From Bacteroidota bacterium (GTDB lineage Bacteria > Bacteroidota > Bacteroidia > 2-12-FULL-35-15): DNA of 64,000 bases. The DNA lies in assembly GCA_947479085.1 (NCBI GenBank), contig CANJYB010000002.1, forward strand, positions 1 through 64,000, read 5' to 3'. Each line of letters opens with the position of its first letter. Position 1 is the stretch's first letter. Below are positions 20,705-27,945 of the stretch, one piece after another. The notes under the pieces were generated by a model. The model searched no databases. It was not told the DNA's origin and saw nothing but the letters and a program-made list of their open reading frames with translations. Position numbers and translations under genes: made by a program.

Positions 20705-21496
20705 ATGCTAAAAAAATACTTTTCCTTTCTATTTATAATTTTCATTTCCACTTCTGGTTTATTAGCAATAACAGATAGCATCCCGGAAAGACCAAATCCG
20801 CCAAGGCTGGTAAATAATCTTTCCGTTCAAATGCATGATTTCCTTTCTGCATCTGATGAGGACCGATTGGAAAAAAAGCTAGAAGATTTCGCAAATCAAA
20901 CTTCCAACCAGATTGTAATTGTAATTGTTGATGATTTAAAAGGTTTGGAACCTTATGACTTTGCTGTACGTTTACATCATAACTGGGGAGTGGGCCAGGC
21001 AAAACAGGATAATGGAATTGTAATTGTTGTAAAACCAACAGGAGGAAAAGGCCAGCGGAAGTCTATCATTTCTGTTGGTTATGGACTGGAAGGAGCTATT
21101 CCTGATTTGACCGCAAAACAAATAGTGGATAATGAACTGAACTCCAGTTTTGCTAATGGTGATGTGTATGTAGGTTTTGATAAAGCAACCGATGTGTTAA
21201 TGTCTCTTGCAAAAGGAGAGTATAATTCTGACCAATACGGACAAAAGCATTCAAAAAAGGGATTTCCAAGAGGTTTAATTATCCCCATAATTTTCCTGAT
21301 TATATTTATTATTATTCGTTCTTCTAAAGGAGGCGGAGGCAGAGGTGGAATGAGTATGGGTTCCGGTTTTTTCCTCGGTTCTATGATGGGACGAGGATTT
21401 GGTGGAGGTGGCTGGGGAGGCGGAGGTTCTTCAGGAGGTTTTGGTGGCTTTGGTGGAGGAAGTGCAGGCGGAGGTGGAGCCAGCGGAAGCTGGTAA
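20705..21496 (+). CDS. TPM-domain membrane protein with Gly-rich tail (YgcG-like)
   Basis: The 263 residues comprise a signal peptide (about 1-22), a TPM domain (about 45-165, with TSNQIVIVIVDDLKGLEPYDFA and NGIVIVVKPTGG), one membrane segment (about 192-208) and a C-terminal tail of almost only Gly, Ser, Phe and Met (about 211-263). This is the standard YgcG/DUF4860-like layout: an extracytoplasmic TPM domain, then an anchor. Low-complexity GGA/GGT codons encode the tail. It is the third gene of the LemA cluster. Confidence 0.92.
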   Translation: MLKKYFSFLFIIFISTSGLLAITDSIPERPNPPRLVNNLSVQMHDFLSASDEDRLEKKLEDFANQTSNQIVIVIVDDLKGLEPYDFAVRLHHNWGVGQAKQDNGIVIVVKPTGGKGQRKSIISVGYGLEGAIPDLTAKQIVDNELNSSFANGDVYVGFDKATDVLMSLAKGEYNSDQYGQKHSKKGFPRGLIIPIIFLIIFIIIRSSKGGGGRGGMSMGSGFFLGSMMGRGFGGGGWGGGGSSGGFGGFGGGSAGGGGASGSW

Positions 21497-21501
21497 TATT
21501 T

Positions 21502-22428
21502 CTATTCAGCCAGCCATTTTTCTACTTCACTCTGATCCAGAACAAAATAATTGACATCGTGTTCTACAGTACTGTTATTTACAAGATAGATTGTAGGAAG
21601 AACAGTTCCCGCCAGGTAAAAAAAGCTTTTTCCGTTTAACATGCAATGAGGAATACCTTCCGTATGTGTGTCATCAAAAAAGGATTGTAGTTTTTCTTGT
21701 TTACCATCTAAAACAAAATAAAAAGGAATTTCGGGATTACGTTCGTGCATTATGCGAATTTTTTTTGCAGCAATTCTGCAATGCGAACAGGTAAGACTGA
21801 GAAATGCAATGATATGTTTTCCCTGAGATAAGGTTTTGGGAGGGATATTTAAAGAAGCGTTATTATATAAAGTATCTAACTCGATTTTGAAATTTTCTTC
21901 TGGCTTGTTAAGATAAGCTTCCGAATAATTCAGTTCAACCGGGTTAAGAATAAATGGCATTAAGAAAGACGCTAAAAAGACCGGAATTATTAATAGCCTA
22001 AGTTTGTTCTTCAACTCCCAGCCTTGATGGCACTTGTAAAGAATAAAGAACACAACTATCATTATGATGTTTTTTATTAAAGCTTGTAAAGGAGTCATTT
22101 GAAGATAGGTGCCAAAACAACCACAATTGCCTTTATTCCCTAAAATTGCCATTAATAAAATCAAATAAACACAAAAGAATACCAAAATACCAATCCCTAG
22201 CTTGTAACTGAATTTCCGAAGATTTACATTAAGTACCAATAAGATTCCAATTAAAAACTCTACCGCAATCATCAGACGGGCAACAAAAGGAGCAATTTGC
22301 CAATTAAAACCTAAGTCAACAAAAGTAAATTCAAATGGTTCGATGGGGTACAATTTGGTGTAACCGGAAAAAATAAAAATGGCACCCATGAAGATGCACA
22401 AGAGGGAAAAGAGGGTTTTTTTTAACAC
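21502..22428 (-). CDS. MauE/DoxX-type membrane protein fused to a thioredoxin-like domain
   Basis: The N-terminal half has four membrane spans of the MauE/DoxX type (SGYTKLYPIEPFEF, AVEFLIGILLVLN, NCGCFGTYLQMTPLQALIKNI). The conserved GNCGCFG motif is typical of MauE-like partners of disulfide or quinone redox systems. After a fifth span, residues about 190-308 form a periplasmic thioredoxin-like domain with a CSHC redox motif (LTCSHCRIAAKK). An upstream TTG at 22458 opens the frame but lies within the terminator of the preceding gene. The GTG at 22428, just ahead of the first span, is a better start, and ATG at 22389 is a fallback. A role in oxidative folding or vitamin-K-epoxide-like redox is inferred. 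Confidence 0.85.
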   Translation of the reverse strand: MLKKTLFSLLCIFMGAIFIFSGYTKLYPIEPFEFTFVDLGFNWQIAPFVARLMIAVEFLIGILLVLNVNLRKFSYKLGIGILVFFCVYLILLMAILGNKGNCGCFGTYLQMTPLQALIKNIIMIVVFFILYKCHQGWELKNKLRLLIIPVFLASFLMPFILNPVELNYSEAYLNKPEENFKIELDTLYNNASLNIPPKTLSQGKHIIAFLSLTCSHCRIAAKKIRIMHERNPEIPFYFVLDGKQEKLQSFFDDTHTEGIPHCMLNGKSFFYLAGTVLPTIYLVNNSTVEHDVNYFVLDQSEVEKWLAE

Positions 22429-22441
22429 GATTGGGTAGAAA

Positions 22442-22478
22442 TAAAAAACGTCCCACAAAATTGCGGGACGTTTTTTAT
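22442..22478 (-). terminator. Terminator after the small lipoprotein gene
   Basis: AAAAAACGTCCC(A/G)C and GCGGGACGTTTTTT form a stem around AAAATT. It lies 15 bp past the lipoprotein stop on the minus strand and ends before the GTG start of the following gene. Confidence 0.85.
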
Positions 22479-22492
22479 TGATTCAACAAGGA

Positions 22493-22693
22493 TTAGTTGA
22501 TTGAACAAGTTTCTCCAGATGTTGCCAAAGCAGTACAAGCATCAGTTGCTTTCTTCTTTGTGTTATGCACTGTATAAACCGAAGTATAATTGTAACTTCC
22601 GGAAGTGTAAGTACAAGTACATGTGTAATCTTTTTTGCAAGAAGTAACTGACAAAGCAGAAACAACAGCAACTAATAGTAAAATTTTTTTCAT
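22493..22693 (-). CDS. Small Cys/Thr-rich lipoprotein
   Basis: The 66-residue precursor starts MKKILLLVAVVSALSVTSC, a classic lipoprotein signal with the lipid-bearing Cys at about 19. The mature part is about 48 residues, rich in Thr, Tyr and Cys (YTCTCTYTSGSYNYTSVYTV; one pair of close cysteines plus two more near the C-terminus). It is a common type of tiny surface lipoprotein in Bacteroidota with no assigned function. It has its own promoter (22723-22751) and terminator (22442-22478). Confidence 0.8.
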   Translation of the reverse strand: MKKILLLVAVVSALSVTSCKKDYTCTCTYTSGSYNYTSVYTVHNTKKKATDACTALATSGETCSIN

Positions 22694-22722
22694 TGTGTTA
22701 TGATTTTTTAGTTAATAAGGCG

Positions 22723-22751
22723 CAAAGGTAATACTAATTTTGAAAGGACAA
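22723..22751 (-). promoter_or_regulatory. Bacteroidota-type promoter of the small lipoprotein
   Basis: On the minus strand, TTG (-33 element, 22751-22749), an 18-bp spacer, then TACCTTTG (-7 element, 22730-22723) matches the TTG-N19-TAnnTTTG consensus. It lies 30 bp upstream of the ATG at 22693. Confidence 0.75.
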
Positions 22752-22780
22752 GTTTTTTAAAAATATTTTTAAGCTTTGGT

Positions 22781-23182
22781 TTATTTTATTTCTTTTACCG
22801 GAACTGAGCTATAAACACTAACACCATTTACAGCTTGGATGTTAATTGGCAGACCATTGCTGGAATTAATAGAACTTGCGCTAATCTCTTTTACATTAAC
22901 GGGTAGGGTTCCATAAAAACTATTACCACTGATTTCCTTTAGATTAATAGGGAGTGTACCATAAACGCAGCTTCCTCCAACACTCCTTATATTTAAATCC
23001 ATATCACTTTCAAGTTTTACATTTATGGAGCCGTCATCATTTATTGGAATGGAACTAAAATGGTTAAAGTTGGTTTTGTCTGCTCTTGCTTCGTTTACTT
23101 ATTTGGTATTTTGAAACACGATGGCTACCAGTGCAACGGCTATTACCGTAAGCACTATCTTTGTGTAAAGGTCAGTTCTCAT
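22781..23182 (-). pseudogene. Small repeat-containing membrane protein with an in-frame stop
   Basis: From the ATG at 23182 the frame encodes MRTDLYTKIVLTVIAVALVA (a single membrane segment). It then meets TAA at 23101-23099 (codon 28) and continues in the same frame without another stop to 22781. The downstream part has a repeated unit of about 16 residues (VYGTLPINLKEISGNS, FYGTLPVNVKEIS..., VYSSVPVKEIK). MRTDLYTK-type anchors with such VYG/LPVN repeats are a family I have seen in Bacteroidota. The frame on both sides of the stop is consistent with one ancestral gene. A sequencing error or stop readthrough are the alternatives. Confidence 0.7.
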
Positions 23183-23220
23183 TTTTATCTGGTTTAAATT
23201 ATTGAAGCCAAATGGAGGGG

Positions 23221-24075
23221 TTATTCTCCGAAAAACTCTTTTAATGTAAAGGTATCCTTTAGTCTTATCCCTTTTTCAGTTCGCTGAACGGTGCAACATT
23301 CATTCACCGAATCGTGTTCAAGAAATAAAATGTAATTATGGTCGGCTGCAGTATTCAGAAATTTTTCTTTTTCAGTCAAGGTCATTAATGGACGGGTATC
23401 ATAACCCATTACGTATGCTAAAGGAATATGACCGGTGGATGGAATAAGGTCGGCCATAAAAACAATTGTGTTTCCTTTGTAATTGATATGAGGAAGCATC
23501 ATCGCATCGGTATGCCCATGCATATAGGTTACAGAAATAGCTTCTCCGAATTGCCTGGTGTTTTCTCCATCAATAAACTTTAGTTGCCCGCTTTCCTGGA
23601 TGGGTAAAATATTTTCTTTTAAAAAACTGGGTTTTTCGCGCGGATTTGGTTTTGTGGCCCATTCCCAATGTTCACTGTTACTCCAGTAAGTTGCATTTTT
23701 AAAAGTTGTTTGGAATTTTGTTTTGTCTTCATTGTACTTTATGCTACCTCCGCAATGGTCGAAATGAAGATGAGTTAAAAACATATCGGTTATATCATCC
23801 TTGCCGTACCCTAATTGTTTAAGGGAATTTTCGAGTGTATCATTTCCATTTAAAAAATAATGACTTAAAAATTTTGCGTCCTGTTTGTTGCCAAGTCCAT
23901 TATCAATTAACATTAAGCGATTCTCGTCTTCAATAAGTAAACACCGCATGGCCCAGTTGCATAGATTGTTTTCATCGGCAGGATTTGTTTTGTTCCAGAT
24001 TGATTTTGGAACAACACCAAACATGGCTCCCCCATCTAATTTAAAATTACCGGTATTTATAGTATGTAGTTTCAT
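23221..24075 (-). CDS. MBL-fold metallo-hydrolase
   Basis: This is a 284-residue metallo-beta-lactamase-fold hydrolase. The metal-binding motif THLHFDHCGG (HxHxDH, about residue 102-111) and the later GHTDAMM (third His) and FMADLIPS (Asp) are present. No signal peptide is seen, so it is cytoplasmic. The layout resembles AHL-lactonase/AttM-like members, but the substrate cannot be told from sequence. It ends the minus-strand run, 11 bp before the end of the OmpA-family gene upstream of it in the transcription direction. Confidence 0.9.
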   Translation of the reverse strand: MKLHTINTGNFKLDGGAMFGVVPKSIWNKTNPADENNLCNWAMRCLLIEDENRLMLIDNGLGNKQDAKFLSHYFLNGNDTLENSLKQLGYGKDDITDMFLTHLHFDHCGGSIKYNEDKTKFQTTFKNATYWSNSEHWEWATKPNPREKPSFLKENILPIQESGQLKFIDGENTRQFGEAISVTYMHGHTDAMMLPHINYKGNTIVFMADLIPSTGHIPLAYVMGYDTRPLMTLTEKEKFLNTAADHNYILFLEHDSVNECCTVQRTEKGIRLKDTFTLKEFFGE

Positions 24076-24086
24076 TTATAAAAATC

Positions 24087-26579
24087 TTATTTAATAATCA
24101 ACATTTCCACACGTCTATTTTTCTGCCTTCCTTCTGGAGTTTTATTGTCTGCAATCGGTTGTGTCTGCCCAAACCATTCAACTTTAAAACGATTTTCCTC
24201 AATTCCTTTTTTAACAAGGTATTTCTTAACAGCTTCTCCACGTTTCTGAGAAAGTTTCAAGTTGGCAGCCGGCAGACCTTGATTATCCGTATGACCGGAA
24301 ATTTTTAATCTCCATTTTGGTTTCTTAGCAAGTAATTTTGCCAATTCGTCAAGTGAAGAATAAGACTCCTTTTTAATAACATCATTGCCAGTTGCAAATT
24401 CAAGGTTACTGAACGCTTTGGCTACAATAGCTTTTTCCACTGTGTCCAATTTAATGGCAACGTCCTGTGTTTTTAATTGACCTAATGTACTTGCATCGGT
24501 TTTTAAAACAATAAAGTGTAAGTACCCATCGCGGTTATCTTTAATTGCTTTTTTGGCAATGCCACCAACTACAACTTTTACATCAAAAACAGTATCGATA
24601 TGTTCGCCCTGCAATTTGAAACGAACCAGTTCATCAGCTGGTAAGTCATCAAAACTGAAACTACCATCTTTGTTTTGAACAACCGTACGCAGAGATGCAC
24701 CAGCACTATCCACTAAAATTAATTTTACCTCTGGGCAACCATTATTGCTTGCCGGCCCTGGCTTGTCAGGACATTGGTCAGTTTTATCAGGGATGCTGTC
24801 ATTATCTCTATCAGGGCATCCTTTAAATTGCTTTAATCCAAATTCTTTAGGACAATCGTCTTCTTTGTCAATAATTCCATCACCATCTGTGTCAGGGCAA
24901 CCATTGAATTGTGGTAATCCCGGAACGTCCGGACAGGCATCCTGTTTGTCAATTATCTTATCACCATCTCGGTCAGGGCATCCGTTGAATTCAGGCAATC
25001 CTTTGTCGTCCGGACAAAGGTCATCTTTATCCTGCACATGGTCGCCATCACGGTCGGGGCATCCTAAGAACTCCCAAACTCCGGGAACATCAATACATTT
25101 GTCTCTGTCATCTGATACGTGATCTTTATCCCGGTCGCGAACACGAGGAAACAATAATGGTATTCTGAGCATTGCTTCTATATCAGCTCCGTAAATAGTA
25201 TTGGTGGTTACGAAAGGAGAAATGTTGGAAGTCCCTATTATCAATGGGCCGATGCGCAATCCCAAACCTATCTTAAACATTCCCATCTGGTCGTAAGATA
25301 CAGGAACAAAAACGCCAAAGTGGCGATGATCCCAACGGGGGGTTAAACTAATAATTGACATTTCGTGCACTTTGGCTGGTTTGTTTTTAAACTGAATGGC
25401 ATAACGGGGAGTAAGGTTGATGTAAAAATCTTTCCAGATATTATAATCAATTTGCATTGATAATACGGTGGGCAGGTTCATGGTGAATGAAGAGTTATCA
25501 TTTGCCTGAAAGGAAGAGTATTTGGTTTGCAGTAATGTGTCTAATTGAGTAATGCTGCCGGCATCAATGGTATTAAGGTTCCAATTAAGAGTACTGGGGT
25601 TGAAGGTTTGATTCAATGCGTTTTTGTATTTTACTCTTCCTATATCTAAAACAGAAAGACCGATGCGTAATTTGTATTTATTCAAATCTTTTCGGGTTAA
25701 ATCTTTTTCTCCGTTCATTTCATATTTATAATCCTGGTAATGGGGACGCCATTCGTACACCAAACCCAGGTCGAGGCCGAAGGAAGGTTCGGATGATGCT
25801 TTGTAACTTAGTTCATTGGTGCCTCCGTTAAAGTTGGACGAATGCCCGTAACCTGCATCACCATGGGATATGGAAAGAAGAGTGTCATTGCTGAACTGGT
25901 AATGAAAATCTTTGATGTACATATAGGCTGCTGAAAAGCCTTGAACAAGTTTTGCAGTTGCTCCGGCTTTTAGAAAATGTTCGCCTTCTGCTTTAAATAC
26001 GTGTCCGTATGTTAAACCATATTCGACCCAGGTCATTGTTTGTATGCTGAGGTCTTTGTTGTTTATTAATGGTACCCAGAGGGAAGGGGCATTTAACTGG
26101 TTATATAAAAGGTCGGCAAGTTCTGCATCGAGGCCGTCTACGTTTACTATGGAACGTATTTTCCACTTTAATGCTATTGCATTTTTTTGATTTATGTTGG
26201 CCATGAATGATGGCAGGTAAATATTATTGGCAACGTAAACGGATTTTGGCAGGTGACCAGAGCGAACGCCAAGGTGTTTTTGAAATGGTTCTTCCTTGAA
26301 AGCATAATAATTATCGGTGTTGAAATCGTACCATTTGTATTTATTGGAATTGTAATCTAGGGCTTCGTGTTTTAAGCCTATGTAGTTATTATATAATCCG
26401 GCACTGGTGCCAAGGAGAATGAAATCTGTTTTTAAGCGGGAATCGACCACGGAAGCGGGCTGCAAATCGGTGCCGAGTATGCCGGAATAATTACTGTTGT
26501 TATAACCCATAAAATCCTGGGCGGAGGAAGTGAAAGAAATAAGGAATAAGGTGGCGGCTATTAGTGTGTGTTTTATCAT
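24087..26579 (-). CDS. Outer-membrane protein: DUF5723-like barrel, TSP type 3 repeats, OmpA domain
   Basis: The 830-residue protein has a signal peptide (MIKHTLIAATLFLISFTSSAQ). A beta-rich region of the DUF5723 type covers about 22-485. Next come five thrombospondin type 3 calcium-binding repeats (DRDGDHVQDKDDLCPD, DTDGDGIIDKEDDCP and similar, about 488-625). The C-terminal OmpA peptidoglycan-binding domain (ISGHTDNQG...LSQKRGEAVKKYLV...GRQKNRRVEM, about 715-830) ends the protein. It probably spans from outer membrane to peptidoglycan. The neighbouring MBL gene may be cotranscribed. Confidence 0.93.
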   Translation of the reverse strand: MIKHTLIAATLFLISFTSSAQDFMGYNNSNYSGILGTDLQPASVVDSRLKTDFILLGTSAGLYNNYIGLKHEALDYNSNKYKWYDFNTDNYYAFKEEPFQKHLGVRSGHLPKSVYVANNIYLPSFMANINQKNAIALKWKIRSIVNVDGLDAELADLLYNQLNAPSLWVPLINNKDLSIQTMTWVEYGLTYGHVFKAEGEHFLKAGATAKLVQGFSAAYMYIKDFHYQFSNDTLLSISHGDAGYGHSSNFNGGTNELSYKASSEPSFGLDLGLVYEWRPHYQDYKYEMNGEKDLTRKDLNKYKLRIGLSVLDIGRVKYKNALNQTFNPSTLNWNLNTIDAGSITQLDTLLQTKYSSFQANDNSSFTMNLPTVLSMQIDYNIWKDFYINLTPRYAIQFKNKPAKVHEMSIISLTPRWDHRHFGVFVPVSYDQMGMFKIGLGLRIGPLIIGTSNISPFVTTNTIYGADIEAMLRIPLLFPRVRDRDKDHVSDDRDKCIDVPGVWEFLGCPDRDGDHVQDKDDLCPDDKGLPEFNGCPDRDGDKIIDKQDACPDVPGLPQFNGCPDTDGDGIIDKEDDCPKEFGLKQFKGCPDRDNDSIPDKTDQCPDKPGPASNNGCPEVKLILVDSAGASLRTVVQNKDGSFSFDDLPADELVRFKLQGEHIDTVFDVKVVVGGIAKKAIKDNRDGYLHFIVLKTDASTLGQLKTQDVAIKLDTVEKAIVAKAFSNLEFATGNDVIKKESYSSLDELAKLLAKKPKWRLKISGHTDNQGLPAANLKLSQKRGEAVKKYLVKKGIEENRFKVEWFGQTQPIADNKTPEGRQKNRRVEMLIIK

Positions 26580-26882
26580 AATATTTTTTTGTCTTTAGGT
26601 TTTATGTAAAGAAAATAGTTGAGTTTCGTTTTACTTTTCAAAAGTAAAAATAATTTGTGAATGGATGGGTTTTATAAAAAAGTAAATGAAATTTTAAGAA
26701 AACTTTTTTGTGCTTAATTATATTTAAAATTACTACAAACCGAATAAAAAAAGGTGCTTGGGCTAAAGCCCTTATTGGGCATGGTTTCAATAACCCCAGC
26801 CTTAAGGCTGGGGTTACTAAATGAAACTACCTCCATTTAGGGACTTTAGTCTCATTAGTGGGTTAGTAGTGATTTTAAATAT
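26580..26882. other. Gene-free stretch with two palindromes
   Basis: These 303 bp separate the OmpA-family gene's 5' end from the HTH gene's 3' end. The stretch is AT-rich promoter-like DNA up to about 26755, followed by the palindrome pair at 26756-26826. Nothing else is recognisable. Confidence 0.6.
26756..26826. repeat. Paired palindromes of a dispersed type
   Basis: GGGCTAAAGCCC is followed by TAACCCCAGCC/GGCTGGGGTTA around TTAA, with outer arms GGTTTCA and ATGAAAC. These two-hairpin elements are common in Bacteroidota intergenic DNA. One may also end the HTH gene transcript. Confidence 0.65.
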
Positions 26883-27272
26883 TTATTGTTTTTTTTTGAG
26901 AAGGTCGTTGATTTGTTTCAGGTAGGCGTTTTCTTTTTTGATGTCTTCCATTTTAAGTGTTTCTATTTCTTTTTTTAGTGCTTCTATTTCATGTATTTTT
27001 TGTTCGAGCTGTATTTCGCATTCTGATTTTTGATTGGCGGGTGGTGGGATGGGTTCTGGTTTTTTGAGATTTAGTTGGGCGGAATAGATGGCAAAAAAAT
27101 CGTATTGGAGTGCAGTGGAGATGAGGAGTAATTGTTCGGTTTGGATGGAGGCGTATCCGTATATTCGGCTGATGCTGCCGGGATGAAAGTTTATGTCTTT
27201 TGCCAACATGCCTGAAGTTAGGTTATTGTCATAGACGTAGTTTTTGATGAGTTCTCCTATGTGTATTTTCAT
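26883..27272 (-). CDS. Small HTH protein with C-terminal coiled coil
   Basis: From the ATG at 27272 (an upstream in-frame TTG at 27293 is less likely) the protein is 129 residues. Residues 1-55 (IGELIKNYVYDNNLTSGMLAKDINFHPGSISRIYG) have the spacing of a Cro/XRE-like helix-turn-helix. A short Pro-rich linker (KKPEPIPPP) leads into a coiled coil (about 85-129, LEQKIHEIEALKKEIETLK). It is probably a DNA-binding regulator that multimerises. Its upstream region is occupied by a 21-bp repeat array starting 92 bp before the ATG. Confidence 0.75.
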   Translation of the reverse strand: MKIHIGELIKNYVYDNNLTSGMLAKDINFHPGSISRIYGYASIQTEQLLLISTALQYDFFAIYSAQLNLKKPEPIPPPANQKSECEIQLEQKIHEIEALKKEIETLKMEDIKKENAYLKQINDLLKKKQ

Positions 27273-27363
27273 TTTTGATTTGTTTTGTGTCAAAAATAAT
27301 AATTTTGGGTTGATTGAATGGTGGTCTTTTGAAATTTTTTCTTTGATTTTTTTGAGATAAAGA

Positions 27364-27636
27364 GGGGTTATTTAAGAGTTGAGTGTGAATATTGGGGAGT
27401 TGGGTGTGAATATTGGAAGGTGGGGAGTAAACTTTGGGTGGTATGATGTTCACTTTAAATGGTTGAGTATTCTCTTTGGATTGATTGGTGTTCTCTTTGG
27501 ATGGTGTGTTGTTAACTTGGAGTTGTTTGATTTTCACCTTTGATTGGTTGGTGTTCACTTTGGATTGTTTAAAGTTCACTTTAGGTGGTTTTTGGTTCAC
27601 TTTGTATAGTTTTTTATTCACTTTTGGGTGTTTTTG
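27364..27636. repeat. 21-bp-period degenerate array 2
   Basis: Thirteen 21-bp units run without indels. The clearest units start at 27448, 27469, 27490, 27511, 27532, 27553, 27574, 27595 and 27616 and open with GTTCACTTTGG or a close variant (ATTCTCTTTGG, GTTAACTTGG). The rest is G/T-rich and variable. The left-hand units (27385, 27406) have drifted to GTGAATATTGG. A minus-strand frame across it reads as heptapeptides (KQSKVNT, NQSKVKI), a consequence of the period. It lies upstream of the HTH gene. Confidence 0.87.
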
Positions 27637-27945
27637 GGGGATTAATGGAATTGTGTGCTTGGTTTTAAAGGCTTTGTGGGGTGGGTTTTGGGGTTTTGGA
27701 GGAGAGTAAATTAAAAGTTGCTACGAAGTATGACACTGGCAATCTGCACCCGACCCGCGCGAAGTATCCTTTTTTTTGGTTGGAGAGTTATTAAGTAGCG
27801 TTAACCTCCAAATCCGGAAAGGACCGGATTCGGAGGGAGGAGGTGATGAAAAAAAAAGATACCGCGTGTGGGCGGGAAGGATGGTTAGAAAAGGTGACAA
27901 AGTGTCTGCCCTAATAATTTTGGATTTTGGATTTTGGAGGGTGGG
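27637..27945. other. Gene-free stretch with dispersed element copy 2
   Basis: After the array comes G/T-rich DNA, the phrase GACACTGGCAATCTGCACC near 27731-27752, and then the element at 27805-27915 up to the end of the 912-aa gene. No gene is seen. Confidence 0.6.
27805..27915. repeat. Dispersed ~110-bp element, copy 2
   Basis: This has the same hairpin (CCTCCAAATCCGG...CCGGATTCGGAGG) and the same following GATGAAAAA...GATACCGCG as 17128-17240. The tail is diverged but keeps length and G-richness. Confidence 0.75.

Noticed and set aside
27229-27621. 130-codon minus-strand frame over array 2
   Set aside because: Heptapeptide by-product of the 21-bp period. It also overlaps the start of the HTH gene in another frame.
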